A stretch of DNA of 64,000 bases from Clostridia bacterium (GCA_900770415.1 CAAGKN010000007.1:124001-188000), one strand, 5' to 3'. Positions 19,653-29,370 are shown, numbered from the stretch's first letter. The notes: generated by a model not told the origin, from the sequence alone. A program made the numbers and translations.

Positions 19653-21404
19653 ATGAGCAAATACAGAACTAATAACTGTGGAGAATTAAGAATAAGTGAT
19701 GTTGGAAAAACAGTAAAACTAGCAGGTTGGGTACAAACAATAAGAAATCTAGGAGCAATGAAATTTATAGATTTAAGAGATGAGGATGGAATTACACAAG
19801 TAGTAGTATCTGCAGAAATGGATTTAAAAGATATAGTAACAGAAAGTGCAATTGGAGTTACAGGAACTGTAATAGAAAGAGCAAGCAAAAATAATAAAAT
19901 CCCAACAGGGGACATTGAAATTGAAGCAAAAGAAATAGAAATATTAGGTAAATGCAAAAATGTTTTACCATTTGAAATAAATTCAGAGAAAACAGGAGAA
20001 GCAAGAGAAGATTTAAGACTAGAATATAGATTTTTGGACTTAAGAAACAATAAATTACATCAAACAATTAAACTTCGTTCTGAAATAATGAAAACATTAA
20101 GAAGCAAAATGGATGAATTAGGTTTTACAGAAATACAAACACCAATACTTGCAAACTCATCACCAGAAGGAGCAAGAGACTTTTTAGTACCAAGTAGAAT
20201 ACATCCAGGAGAATTTTATGCACTTCCACAAGCACCACAACAATTTAAGCAATTATTAATGGTTAGTGGATTTAACAAATATTATCAAATAGCACCATGC
20301 TTTAGAGATGAAGATCCAAGAGCAGATAGAGCACCAGGAGAATTTTATCAATTAGATTTTGAAATGAGCTTTGCAGAACAAGAAGATGTACTAAAAGTTT
20401 TAGAAGATATATTTACAACAGTATTTACAAAACACACAAATTGGAAAGTAGATCAAGCACCATTTATTAGAATTCCATATTTAGAAGCAATGGAAAAATA
20501 CGGTTCAGACAAACCAGATTTAAGAAATCCACTTATAATACAAGATGTAACAGAAGTATTTAAAAATACAGAATTCAATGCATTTAAAGACAAAACAATA
20601 AAAGCAATTGTAGTACCAAATGGTGGGGCACAAACTAGAAAATTCTTTGACAGCATGACTGAATTTGCAGTTCAAGAAGCAGGTGCAAAAGGTTTAGCTT
20701 GGGTAAAATTTGATGAAGCAAACAACCCAGTTGGAGGAATTGCAAAATTTATAGATGAAGAAACAAAAACAAAATTACAAGAAAAATTAGTGGCAAAAAA
20801 AGAAGATTCAATATTCTTTATAGCTGATGAATTTAAAACAGCACAAAAAGTTGCGGGAGCAGTAAGAATAGAACTTGGAAACAGATTAGATTTAATTAAA
20901 AAGGGCGAATATAAATTATGCTTTATAGTAGATTTCCCAATGTATGAATTATCTGATGAAGGAAAAATAGATTTTTGCCATAATCCATTCTCAATGCCAC
21001 AAGGTGAAATGGAAGCTTTAGAAACAATGAATCCATTAGATATTTTGGCATATCAATATGACGTAGTTTGCAACGGATATGAAGTAGCGTCAGGAGCAGT
21101 AAGAAACCATAATCCAGAAATAATGGTAAAAGCATTTGAGATTGCAGGATATCAAGAAGAAGATATAAAAAATAGATTTGGAGCATTATATACAGCATTC
21201 CAATATGGAGCACCACCACATGCTGGAGCAGCACCTGGATTAGATAGAATGGTAATGCTTGTTGCAGACTCAAACAATATTAGAGAAGTAATAGCATTCC
21301 CTAAAAATAAAAAAGCAAGAGACTTACTTATGAGAGCTCCAAGCAAAGTAACAGAGGAACAATTAAGAGATGTTCATATAAAAATAGACACAGATAAAGA
21401 GTAA
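19653..21404 (+). CDS. aspS: Aspartyl-tRNA synthetase
   Basis: This 583-residue class II synthetase has an N-terminal OB-fold anticodon-binding domain (residues 1-105), the class II catalytic core with motif 2 FRDEDPRADRAPGEFYQLDFE (about 215-235), a bacterial GAD insertion domain (about 280-415) and motif 3 GAAPGLDRMVML (about 525-536). It joins aspartate to tRNA-Asp in the cytoplasm. It is slightly shorter than the 590 residues of E. coli. ATG 19653 follows GGGAGG. It lies directly under the T-box and has no CGG codon. Confidence 0.96.
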   Translation: MSKYRTNNCGELRISDVGKTVKLAGWVQTIRNLGAMKFIDLRDEDGITQVVVSAEMDLKDIVTESAIGVTGTVIERASKNNKIPTGDIEIEAKEIEILGKCKNVLPFEINSEKTGEAREDLRLEYRFLDLRNNKLHQTIKLRSEIMKTLRSKMDELGFTEIQTPILANSSPEGARDFLVPSRIHPGEFYALPQAPQQFKQLLMVSGFNKYYQIAPCFRDEDPRADRAPGEFYQLDFEMSFAEQEDVLKVLEDIFTTVFTKHTNWKVDQAPFIRIPYLEAMEKYGSDKPDLRNPLIIQDVTEVFKNTEFNAFKDKTIKAIVVPNGGAQTRKFFDSMTEFAVQEAGAKGLAWVKFDEANNPVGGIAKFIDEETKTKLQEKLVAKKEDSIFFIADEFKTAQKVAGAVRIELGNRLDLIKKGEYKLCFIVDFPMYELSDEGKIDFCHNPFSMPQGEMEALETMNPLDILAYQYDVVCNGYEVASGAVRNHNPEIMVKAFEIAGYQEEDIKNRFGALYTAFQYGAPPHAGAAPGLDRMVMLVADSNNIREVIAFPKNKKARDLLMRAPSKVTEEQLRDVHIKIDTDKE

Positions 21405-21454
21405 TTACAAAATCCAATCTATCAACTCAATTAAAAATTATATAGGATGAAAAT

Positions 21455-23398
21455 ATGAAAAAGATACTAATTACAGAGAAACCATCTGTTGCGATGGAAT
21501 TTGCAAAGGCTTTAAAAATTAATACAAATAGAAAAAATGGATATTTAGAATCAGAAGAGTGGATAATCACTTGGTGTGTTGGGCATTTAGTTACTATGTC
21601 ATACCCAGAAAAATATGATGAAAAACTAAAACAATGGAGATTAGACACTCTTCCATTTGTGCCTAAAGAATGGAAATATGAGATAATACCACAGGTTGCA
21701 AATCAGTTTAATATAATCCAGAGCTTATTGCAAAGAGACGATATAAGCGAAATATATAATGCAGGTGACTCGGGACGAGAAGGAGAGTATATACAAAGAC
21801 TTGTGTTAATGATGGCAAAACCAAATCCAAGCATAAAAATAAAACGTGTTTGGATAGATTCTCAAACAGAAGAGGAAATTCTAAGAGGAATAAGAGAAGC
21901 AAAAGATGCTTCAGAATATGATAGTTTATCTGATTCTGCATATTTAAGAGCAAAAGAAGATTACCTAATAGGAATAAATTTTTCTAGACTGCTTTCAATT
22001 ACACAAGGAAGAATGGTAGCAAAACAAGTAAATGAAGAAAGAACTTCTATTGCAATAGGACGAGTTATGACATGCGTTTTAGGAATGGTAGTCGCAAGAG
22101 AAAGAGAAATAAGAAACTTTGTTAAAACCAAATACTATAAAATTACAGGAAAATTTGGCGAAGAGCAGAGCTTTTGCGAGGCAGAATGGAAGGTAAACGA
22201 AAAATCAATAGAATACAACTCTGCAAAACTATACAACGAAACAGGATTTAAGAAAAAAGAAGATGCAGAAGAATTTATAAATAAAATAAAAGATAAAGTG
22301 GCAGTAGTAACAGAAATAAAAAAATCAAAACAAAAAGAAAATCCTCCACTTTTATTTAACTTGGCAGAAATTCAAAATGAATGCTCTAAAAAGTTTAAAA
22401 TAAAACCAGATGAAACACTTGCAGTAATTCAGGAATTGTATGAGAAAAAATTAGTTACATACCCAAGAACAGATGCAAGAGTGCTTTCAACAGCAGTTGC
22501 AAAAGAGATTACTAAAAACTTAAATGGAATAGCAAAAGGATTTAAAGATGACGAAATTCAAAAATACATTAATAAAATGAAAGAAGAAAAATATTCTACA
22601 AATTTAGTAAAGACAAAATATGTAAATGATAGCAAAATAACAGACCACTATGCAATAATACCAACAGGTCAGGGCTATGAGAATCATGAAAAATTAAATC
22701 AATTGCAAAAAGATATTTATAAAATAATAGTAAAAAGATTTCTGGCTATATTTTATCCACCAGCAGAATTTAATAAATTAAATATAACAATAAATATAGA
22801 AAACGAAATATTTACAGCAAGCCAAAAAGTTTGTATAAAACAAGGATATTTAGAGATATTAAAACCAAATGTAGGTACTGATAATCAAAAAAATGATACA
22901 GATGTAGAGAGCACGACCCAGGGTGACCAACAAGCAAGTACGTTTCTAAACACACTAAAAAAAGGACAAGAAATAAAAATACTAGAGTTAACAACAAAAG
23001 AAGCTGAGACATCTCCACCAACAAGATATAACTCAGGTTCTATGATTTTAGCAATGGAAAATGCAGGAAAATTAATAGAAGATGAAGAGTTAAGAGAGCA
23101 AATAAAAGGAGCAGGGATAGGAACAAGTGCAACAAGAGCAGAAATAATAAAAAAACTAGAAAAAATAAATTATATTGCAATAAACAATAAAACACAAATA
23201 ATTACACCAACACCAAAAGGTGAAGCAATATATGATGTAATAAATAAAACTATGCCGGATATGCTTAATCCAAAGCTAACAGCAAGTTGGGAAAAAGGGC
23301 TAGACATGGTAGCAAAAAAAGAAATACCACCAAATGAATTTATGACTAAACTAGAAGCATATGTAAATTCTAAATTTGATAAATTAGTAATGAGGTAG
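21455..23398 (+). CDS. topB: Type IA DNA topoisomerase III
   Basis: This 647-residue protein starts with a Toprim domain (KILITEKPSVAMEFAKAL; later GDSGREGEY near residue 110) and has the active-site region LVTYPRTDARVLS, whose Tyr forms the DNA-phosphotyrosine bond (about residue 329). The GAGIGTSATRAEIIKKL motif near 550 is typical of TopB. It lacks C-terminal zinc fingers. It relaxes or decatenates single-stranded regions. It sits 50 bases after aspS and may share its transcript. A short insert near residues 480-500 (STTQGDQQAST) is low-complexity linker. Confidence 0.92.
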   Translation: MKKILITEKPSVAMEFAKALKINTNRKNGYLESEEWIITWCVGHLVTMSYPEKYDEKLKQWRLDTLPFVPKEWKYEIIPQVANQFNIIQSLLQRDDISEIYNAGDSGREGEYIQRLVLMMAKPNPSIKIKRVWIDSQTEEEILRGIREAKDASEYDSLSDSAYLRAKEDYLIGINFSRLLSITQGRMVAKQVNEERTSIAIGRVMTCVLGMVVAREREIRNFVKTKYYKITGKFGEEQSFCEAEWKVNEKSIEYNSAKLYNETGFKKKEDAEEFINKIKDKVAVVTEIKKSKQKENPPLLFNLAEIQNECSKKFKIKPDETLAVIQELYEKKLVTYPRTDARVLSTAVAKEITKNLNGIAKGFKDDEIQKYINKMKEEKYSTNLVKTKYVNDSKITDHYAIIPTGQGYENHEKLNQLQKDIYKIIVKRFLAIFYPPAEFNKLNITINIENEIFTASQKVCIKQGYLEILKPNVGTDNQKNDTDVESTTQGDQQASTFLNTLKKGQEIKILELTTKEAETSPPTRYNSGSMILAMENAGKLIEDEELREQIKGAGIGTSATRAEIIKKLEKINYIAINNKTQIITPTPKGEAIYDVINKTMPDMLNPKLTASWEKGLDMVAKKEIPPNEFMTKLEAYVNSKFDKLVMR

Positions 23399-23457
23399 AC
23401 TAATAACAACTTTATGATATAATATAGAAAAAAATTAAAAATAAGGGGAAAAAAGTA

Positions 23458-23994
23458 ATGGTAGGATTTATTATTTTTATAATTATATTATGTATTGTAA
23501 TTTCTAAAAAAGAAATGTACAAGTATAATGAGGGAGTTAGTGTAACTAGATTAATGAATTTATTAAAAAAACAAAGATTTTCAGAGATAAAAACTAAACA
23601 ACTTAATGGAAACATTACGATTATTACTGCAAATAATTTAGGAGAGAATTTTTTATATGCAATGAGAAACGATATGACTTCAATAAATCCAAGCAATATA
23701 GAAACTATTTATGAGTATTCAAAAAAAGCACATATTCATAATACTATAGTAGTGGTAAAATCTTTAAAAGGTGGAATAACCGACAATGCAGAAAGTAAGG
23801 CGAAAGAATACGATTTAGATGTAGTAGAAGGCAATGAACTAATAAAAATGCTAGATCAAGAAAAAGCTTCAATATTAAAAACAAGCGATACATCTGATGA
23901 TACTTGTGAGATAGATTATTCTCAAAATGAAGATCCGATATCTGAAAAATCAAGTGTATTAAAAGACTTATTCAAAGGTCCGGATAGATTATAA
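23458..23994 (+). CDS. Membrane-anchored protein with Mrr-like (restriction endonuclease fold) domain
   Basis: The 178-residue protein has an N-terminal helix (VGFIIFIIILCIVIS, residues 2-16) and a cytoplasmic domain in which KKAHIHNTIVVVKSLKGG and KAKEYDLDVVEGNELIKML resemble the last part of the Mrr catalytic fold (a hydrophobic strand, then alanine-rich helix and a terminal D/EG..L). The catalytic DxExK pattern is not visible, so nuclease activity is doubtful. The C-terminus is acidic and probably disordered. I cannot name it more closely. Confidence 0.4.
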   Translation: MVGFIIFIIILCIVISKKEMYKYNEGVSVTRLMNLLKKQRFSEIKTKQLNGNITIITANNLGENFLYAMRNDMTSINPSNIETIYEYSKKAHIHNTIVVVKSLKGGITDNAESKAKEYDLDVVEGNELIKMLDQEKASILKTSDTSDDTCEIDYSQNEDPISEKSSVLKDLFKGPDRL

Positions 23995-23998
23995 TTAC

Positions 23999-24174
23999 TT
24001 GACATATTATGTAAAGCATGATATAATAATAGTACAACTAGGATATGCTAGATGTAGCAATCTAGTTGATTATATAGATTCTCTTCTATAAGTAATAAAA
24101 AGAAACAAGGAGGTTTTGATGGAAGAGTGTAATTAGAAAAGGAGCATTTGTTAAGAGTAATAAATGTTCCTTTT
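23999..24174 (+). ncRNA. Short structured transcript with five-codon ORF and terminator
   Basis: A strong promoter (TTGACA 23999-24004, TATAAT 24022-24027, spacer 17) drives a region that starts with a two-level hairpin (CAACTAG 24035-24041 with CTAGTTG 24062-24068, and GCTA/TAGC inside). A good ribosome site AAGGAGG (24107-24113) and the tiny ORF at 24119-24136 follow. The unit ends with GGAGCATTT/AAATGTTCC and TTTT (24141-24174). It may be a stand-alone RNA or an attenuator for the DUF2974 gene at 24267. Confidence 0.5.
24119..24136 (+). CDS. Five-codon micro-ORF (MEECN)
   Basis: ATG GAA GAG TGT AAT TAG follows AAGGAGG by 5 bases, ideal spacing. It stops 4 bases before a terminator stem, the arrangement of a leader peptide. 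Whether the peptide or only its translation matters is unknown. Confidence 0.4.
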   Translation: MEECN

Positions 24175-24266
24175 CATTTGGCTAAAAAACGATTTAATTT
24201 ATTATTTATCACTAGATTCTTTAAAACTAATATGCTAATATATTAGTGTAAACAAAGGAGGTTACT

Positions 24267-25382
24267 ATGCCAAATATAATTGATTATATAGAATGGAGAG
24301 GCGATTTAAGTTTTGAAAACTCTCCAATAAACGAAATAGATGATATAATTTTTGCTAGATTTTCGTATTTACCATTTAAATGTATAGAACTAAAAGATAT
24401 TGATACAATAGAAAATATTGCACAAAAAATGAAAGACCTAGATATAGAAAACTATTTATGGGACGATGATAAAGTTTTCTTACAAAAAATAGGTAATTGC
24501 AAAAGATTTAAAGATATAAAAGTATCTGATTATGTAGAAATTTTCGATGAAGCTGCAGAGAAACAATTTGCAGCTATTACGCTATGGATTCAAAAAAATC
24601 AAAAATATATATCTTTTAGAGGAACAGATTCATCTCTTGTTGGATGGAAAGAAGATATAAATATGGGATTTAAAAAAGATGTTCCATCACAAAAAGAAGC
24701 TGTTAAATACTTAAATTCAATGGCAGAAAAATATAAAGAAAAACTTATTGTAGGAGGACATTCTAAAGGGGGAAATCTAGCAGTTTATTCAGCAGTATTT
24801 TGTAAAGATAGCGTTAAAAATAGAATAGAAAGAGTTATAAATGCTGATGGACCTGGATTTGACAAAAGCGTAATTCTAACAGATAATTACAAAAAAATAT
24901 TGAACAAAATTCAAACATATATACCACAATCTTCAATAGTTGGAAGACTATTAGAGCATGAAGAAGAATATCAAGTAGTAAAAAGTATTCAAAAAGGCGT
25001 TATGCAACATGATATATATTCATGGGAAATTGAACCTACAAAGCTAATTAGAATACCAACAGTTACAAATAATAGCGAAATTTTTAATGGTATTGTAAGT
25101 GATTGGCTAAAAAACACAACTCCTGAGCAAAGAGAAAATTTTATAAACATAATATATGAAATAATATTGGAAACACAAGCTCAAAAAACTAGCGATTTTA
25201 GAGTAGAAACAGCAAAAAAAATAGGAATAATTTTAAATGGATATATAAATATAGATTCAGAAGATAAAAAAGAAATTGAACATATGGTAAAGCTAATATT
25301 AGAAAGTGCATTTAAAGTATTAAAAGAGAATAGAAATGCAAATAAACTTATGGAAAAAGAAAAAAAACAAAAAAATAAATAA
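24267..25382 (+). CDS. DUF2974 (Mbeg1-like) alpha/beta-hydrolase protein
   Basis: This 371-residue protein begins NIIDYIEWRGDLSFENSPINEID, the typical start of the DUF2974 family in Firmicutes. The lipase-like elbow VGGHSKGGNLAVYSAV near residues 168-183 carries the Ser nucleophile (GHSKGG), and FRGTDSSLVGWKEDINM near 127-143 is the conserved region of class 3-type lipases. Family members are uncharacterised putative lipases/esterases. ATG 24267 follows AAAGGAGG. It is 14 bases upstream of the LysR gene, so the two form an operon. Confidence 0.75.
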   Translation: MPNIIDYIEWRGDLSFENSPINEIDDIIFARFSYLPFKCIELKDIDTIENIAQKMKDLDIENYLWDDDKVFLQKIGNCKRFKDIKVSDYVEIFDEAAEKQFAAITLWIQKNQKYISFRGTDSSLVGWKEDINMGFKKDVPSQKEAVKYLNSMAEKYKEKLIVGGHSKGGNLAVYSAVFCKDSVKNRIERVINADGPGFDKSVILTDNYKKILNKIQTYIPQSSIVGRLLEHEEEYQVVKSIQKGVMQHDIYSWEIEPTKLIRIPTVTNNSEIFNGIVSDWLKNTTPEQRENFINIIYEIILETQAQKTSDFRVETAKKIGIILNGYINIDSEDKKEIEHMVKLILESAFKVLKENRNANKLMEKEKKQKNK

Positions 25383-25396
25383 GGGAGAAAAGTCTT

Positions 25397-26281
25397 ATGA
25401 ATGTTAGCTTGGATTGGTATAAGATATTTTATGAAGTAGCAAAAAAACAGAATATAACAGTAGCAGCAGAAAACTTGTGTATTTCTCAACCAGCAGTTAG
25501 TCAAACAATAAAACAGCTAGAAGAAAGTTTAAATGCAGAATTGTTTTTAAGAACAAAAAAAGGGGTAACTTTAACTAAAGAAGGAGAAGTACTATATTCA
25601 TATATCTCAGAAGCAATTGAAAAAATTAAGTTGGGAGAGGCAAAAGTTTTAGAGCAAGTTAATTTGGAAAGTGGAGAAATAAGAATAGGTTCAAGTGATA
25701 TGTGTTTGCAATTTTTCTTGCTTCAATATTTAGAAGAGTTTCAAAAAATATATCCTAAAATTAAGATAAGTATTACCAATGGACCAACGCCAGAAACTAT
25801 AAAACTTTTAAAAGAAGACAAAATAGATTTTGGTTTGGTAAGTGAACCATTTGAACTAGAGGAAAAATTTACAGCTATAGAAGTATGCAAAATTAAAGAC
25901 ATATTTGTTTGTGGGGAAAAATATAAAGATTTATCAAAACAAAAAGTGAGCTTAAAAGAACTAGAGGAATATCCATTAATATGTTTAGAAGAGCATACAA
26001 GTACAAGAAAATACATAGACGAAAAATTTAAAGAGAATAATGCAGAATGCAATCCAAAATATGAGCTTGCAACAAGTAATTTAATAGTAGATTTTGCTAA
26101 AAGAAATTTTGGAATTGGAGTTGTAGTTGATAAATTTGCAGAAGAAAAATTAAAAAATAAAGAAATATACCAGATTAATATAAAAGAAAAAGTAAAACCA
26201 AGAAATATATGTATAATAAAGAAAGATAAATTAATATCAAAAGCTTCAAACGAATTACTTAAATTTATTATTGATAAGTAA
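25397..26281 (+). CDS. LysR-family transcriptional regulator
   Basis: This 294-residue protein has the LysR winged HTH in residues 1-60 (FYEVAKKQNITVAAENLCISQPAVSQTIKQLEESL, then LFLRTKKGVTLT) and a periplasmic-binding-like effector domain from 90 to 290 (GEIRIGSSD). The regulator follows the DUF2974 gene by 14 bases and precedes purA. Its target and effector are unknown. A terminator downstream at 26341 ends its transcript. Confidence 0.88.
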   Translation: MNVSLDWYKIFYEVAKKQNITVAAENLCISQPAVSQTIKQLEESLNAELFLRTKKGVTLTKEGEVLYSYISEAIEKIKLGEAKVLEQVNLESGEIRIGSSDMCLQFFLLQYLEEFQKIYPKIKISITNGPTPETIKLLKEDKIDFGLVSEPFELEEKFTAIEVCKIKDIFVCGEKYKDLSKQKVSLKELEEYPLICLEEHTSTRKYIDEKFKENNAECNPKYELATSNLIVDFAKRNFGIGVVVDKFAEEKLKNKEIYQINIKEKVKPRNICIIKKDKLISKASNELLKFIIDK

Positions 26282-26340
26282 AACTTATTGATACCATAAA
26301 TAATATATATTTTACTTATATAAAGAAAGACGTTAAAATA

Positions 26341-26377
26341 GATAATGTAGTAGGAATTCTACATTATCTATTTTTTT
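26341..26377 (+). terminator. Terminator directly before the purA ribosome site
   Basis: GATAATGTAG/CTACATTATC stem, 8-base loop, then TATTTTTTT. AGGAGG of purA starts one base after the T-run. It either ends the lysR transcript or attenuates purA. Confidence 0.8.
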
Positions 26378-26391
26378 AGGAGGTAATATTT

Positions 26392-27660
26392 ATGGTAAGT
26401 GCAATTGTTGGAGGAAACTGGGGAGACGAAGGAAAAGGAAAGATGTGTGATATCTTATCAAAAGATGCAGATGTAGTTATTAGATTTCAAGGAGGAGCAA
26501 ATGCAGGGCATACAATAGTAAACGAATATGGAAAAACTGCTTTACACATGTTACCATCAGGAATTTTTAGACAGGATGTTATAAATGTAATTGGACAAGG
26601 AGTTGCTTTTGATATTAATGCATTCTTTGAAGAACTAAAATCTGTTAAAGAAAAAGGAATGAAAAATCCAAACATAGTTATTTCAGATAGAGTTCAAATA
26701 TTAATGCCATATCATATTAAATTAGATGAGTTAGAAGAGCAAAGATTAGGGAAAGCAAGTTTTGGTTCAACAAAATCAGGGATTGCACCATTCTATTCTG
26801 ATAAATACGCAAAAATAGGAATACAAATTTCAGAGATATATGATGATGAGCACTTAAAAAACAGACTAACAAATATTCTAACTGCAAAAAATAAAATAAT
26901 ATCAGCTTTATATGGAGAAGAAAATCAAGTAGATATTGAAGAGATGTATGAATTCTTGGTAAACTCAAGAGATAAACTAAAACCATATTTATGCAATGTA
27001 GTTAAATTAGTAAATGAAAAAATAAAAGAAAATAAAAATATAATAATAGAAGGACAATTAGGAACATTAAGGGATATAGACAATGGAATATATCCATTTA
27101 CAACTTCATCTTCACCACTTGCAGGATTTGGAGCAGTAGGAGCAGGTATTCCACCTTATGAAATTAAAAAGATATATACAATAGTAAAAGCATATTCTAC
27201 ATGTGTTGGAGCAGGAGCCTTTACAACAGAAATATCTGGAGAAGAAGCAAAAGAATTAAGAGATAGAGGTGGAGAATATGGAGCAAAAACAGGTAGACCA
27301 AGAAGAGTAGGTTGGTTTGATACAGTTGCAACAAGATATGGATGTATGGTACAAGGGGCAACAGATGTTGTTTTGTCATTAGTAGATGTATTAGGATATC
27401 TTGACAAAATACCAGTATGTACAGCATACGAAATTGATGGAAAAATAGTAAAAGACTTTCCACCTACAATAGAATTAAACAAAGCAAAACCAGTATATGA
27501 ATATTTAGATGGATGGAAATGTGATATAAGCAATATTAAAAAATATGAAGACTTACCAGAGAATACAAAAAAATATATTGAATTTATAGAAAAGAAAATA
27601 GAACGCCCAATAAAAATAATAGGAAACGGACCAAGAAGAGAAGATATAATATTGAAATAA
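26392..27660 (+). CDS. purA: Adenylosuccinate synthase
   Basis: This 422-residue enzyme joins IMO-type purine synthesis to AMP: IMP, aspartate and GTP give adenylosuccinate. The N-terminal GGNWGDEGKGKMCDIL (residues 7-22) is the PurA GTP/IMP loop, GGANAGHTIV (about 36-45) holds the catalytic His, and TGRPRRVGWFD (about 301-311) is another family signature. The length is normal (about 425-430). ATG 26392 has AGGAGG 8 bases before. A terminator-like stem lies just upstream, so expression may be attenuated. Confidence 0.96.
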   Translation: MVSAIVGGNWGDEGKGKMCDILSKDADVVIRFQGGANAGHTIVNEYGKTALHMLPSGIFRQDVINVIGQGVAFDINAFFEELKSVKEKGMKNPNIVISDRVQILMPYHIKLDELEEQRLGKASFGSTKSGIAPFYSDKYAKIGIQISEIYDDEHLKNRLTNILTAKNKIISALYGEENQVDIEEMYEFLVNSRDKLKPYLCNVVKLVNEKIKENKNIIIEGQLGTLRDIDNGIYPFTTSSSPLAGFGAVGAGIPPYEIKKIYTIVKAYSTCVGAGAFTTEISGEEAKELRDRGGEYGAKTGRPRRVGWFDTVATRYGCMVQGATDVVLSLVDVLGYLDKIPVCTAYEIDGKIVKDFPPTIELNKAKPVYEYLDGWKCDISNIKKYEDLPENTKKYIEFIEKKIERPIKIIGNGPRREDIILK

Positions 27661-27668
27661 AGTAGAAA

Positions 27669-27697
27669 GTGCCAAAAGGGACGGGGAATTTTGGCAC
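27669..27697. repeat. Dispersed palindromic repeat with GGGACGGGG core, copy 1
   Basis: GTGCCAAAA and TTTTGGCAC flank GGGACGGGGAA. Related copies occur at 29361-29404 and 33109-33136. It is a small REP-like hairpin; similar GGGACGG repeats are common in Clostridia. Confidence 0.75.
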
Positions 27698-27717
27698 AAT
27701 AAATAATAAAATTTATA

Positions 27718-27754
27718 AATAACCTCTATATGAATAATTCATATAGAGGTTATT
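27718..27754. terminator. Perfect 37-bp palindrome, likely terminator after purA
   Basis: AATAACCTCTATATGAAT, a single A, then its exact complement (18-bp arms). There is no long T-run, so it may be a terminator, processing site or protein-binding palindrome. Confidence 0.55.
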
Positions 27755-27826
27755 TAGTATTAATCTTTAAAATATTGATACACTCAAATGCGTATGATAT
27801 AATGCACCAAAAGGAGTTGAAAGACT

Positions 27827-28573
27827 TTGGGCAGAAACAAAAGAAATAAAAATATAAGCACAAAAAAGGCAATATATGTTTTAATTATTTTTGCAATTAT
27901 AACTGTATTTACATATTGGAATGAAAAAAATGATTATAATTCAAAAAACATACAAAATAGTGAAAATACCTTTGGAAAAGCTACATATTCTACCTTACAA
28001 GACATACCAGAATATAATGGGGAAATATGTGTAATGATAAATGAAAACAAACCATATTTTACTGATGCGGATTATACTACAGAAGTTTTTGAGAATTACA
28101 GCGATTTAGATTATTTACAAAGGTGTGGGGTAGCTTACGCAAATATATGTAAAGAAATAATGCCACCAGAAGGAGACGAAAGAGGAGATATTAGCTCTAT
28201 TCATCCAACTGGATGGAAACAAGCAAAATTTAATGGAGAATATTTATATAATAGGTGCCATTTAATAGCTCATAGCCTTTCAGATGAGGACGCAAATAAG
28301 CAGAACTTAATTACAGGGACAAGATATTTTAATGTGCAAGGAATGTTGCCAATTGAAAGATTAGTGCTTGAATATATAAATAAAAATCAAAACAATCATG
28401 TTCTTTATAGGGTTACTCCTATTTTTAAAGGAGAAAATCTTTTAGCAACTGGAGTAGAAATGGAAGCCTATTCTGTAGAAGACAATGGAAAGCTATCCTT
28501 TAATGTATTTATCTACAACATACAACCAGGAGCAAATATTAACTATGCAACAGGGGAATTGTTAAACAATTAG
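27827..28573 (+). CDS. Membrane-anchored DNA/RNA non-specific endonuclease (EndA/NucA-like)
   Basis: This 248-residue protein begins at TTG 27827, 11 bases after AAGGAG. It has a basic start and a membrane helix (AIYVLIIFAIITVFTYW, residues 14-30), then a beta-beta-alpha-metal nuclease domain from about 55. The active-site line is YLYNRCHLIAHSLSDEDAN followed by NLITGTRYFNVQGMLPIE, as in the clostridial relatives of streptococcal EndA, where the His is the general base and the Asn in the next helix holds the metal. The usual DRGH is NRCH here. It is likely tethered outside the membrane and degrades DNA. Confidence 0.82.
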   Translation: MGRNKRNKNISTKKAIYVLIIFAIITVFTYWNEKNDYNSKNIQNSENTFGKATYSTLQDIPEYNGEICVMINENKPYFTDADYTTEVFENYSDLDYLQRCGVAYANICKEIMPPEGDERGDISSIHPTGWKQAKFNGEYLYNRCHLIAHSLSDEDANKQNLITGTRYFNVQGMLPIERLVLEYINKNQNNHVLYRVTPIFKGENLLATGVEMEAYSVEDNGKLSFNVFIYNIQPGANINYATGELLNN

Positions 28574-28643
28574 TTGACAAATTATGTAAAAAAATATATA
28601 ATCGCTCTAAATTTAAGTCTTTTTACTATATTTCTATAGTAAA
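28574..28643 (+). promoter_or_regulatory. Promoter and operator-like hairpin before 28687 gene
   Basis: TTGACA at 28574-28579 and TATAAT at 28597-28602 (spacer 17), followed by TTTACTATA-TTTC-TATAGTAAA (28622-28643). Confidence 0.65.
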
Positions 28644-28686
28644 TTTCCCAAGAAAAACAAAAACTTAAATAGGAGAGTGATGCTTA

Positions 28687-29370
28687 TTGAGATTAGATTT
28701 AATTAATAATATAGTTAATAATGCAAAAAATAACAAATTTTTTCTAGAGGAGTTACAAAATAGCATAACAAAAAACAAATATTTTAATAGTGAAAAGGAG
28801 GATATACCTTTGATTAATCCTACTTATAGTGAAAATAGAATAATTACAAAATATAGAGACAAAATGCTTATAGAGAGAGCTAATATCTTAAATAATTATG
28901 CAAAACAAACATTAAATAAAGGAGAAATGTATTACATATATAGTAAAAATTCTAAAATTATAGATGACTATAACTTATGTATCTGTAGAGAAGGAATGAG
29001 CCATGCTATTATAGAGATAAATAAAGCTAACCTACCAAACGAAGCTAAAATAGGAAGTGTGTTAAGAAAATTTGGTAATAGCTACATACTAGATGAAGAA
29101 GCAACCAAAGAGGTTGAAGAAAAAATATATAACATGAAAGCTGAATTATTAAAAGAACAAACAGAATATTTAAAAAGCAAAAGAATGGAAGGGCATATTT
29201 ATGAAATGTCAGAAAATAATGGAGATAGGGCATGGCTATTTGATATTACAAGTGGCAGTAATGAAGGAGTAGAAGAAATAGATTTTGATATAGATTTGTT
29301 GAAAACTAGTAAAGAAGGAGATTTATTTATATACAAAAATGAGAAATATCAAAAATATCAGTGCCAATAG
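28687..29370 (+). CDS. Hypothetical protein
   Basis: A 227-residue soluble, charged, mostly helical protein. The TTG start at 28687 follows AGGAGAG. There is no signal peptide or membrane helix, and I recognise no family. A helical stretch (residues 135-175, ATKEVEEKIYNMKAELLKEQ) looks like coiled coil. It has its own promoter and ends inside the GGGACGG repeat at 29361. It lies just left of the integrated element but its codon use resembles the host genes. Confidence 0.65.
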   Translation: MRLDLINNIVNNAKNNKFFLEELQNSITKNKYFNSEKEDIPLINPTYSENRIITKYRDKMLIERANILNNYAKQTLNKGEMYYIYSKNSKIIDDYNLCICREGMSHAIIEINKANLPNEAKIGSVLRKFGNSYILDEEATKEVEEKIYNMKAELLKEQTEYLKSKRMEGHIYEMSENNGDRAWLFDITSGSNEGVEEIDFDIDLLKTSKEGDLFIYKNEKYQKYQCQ

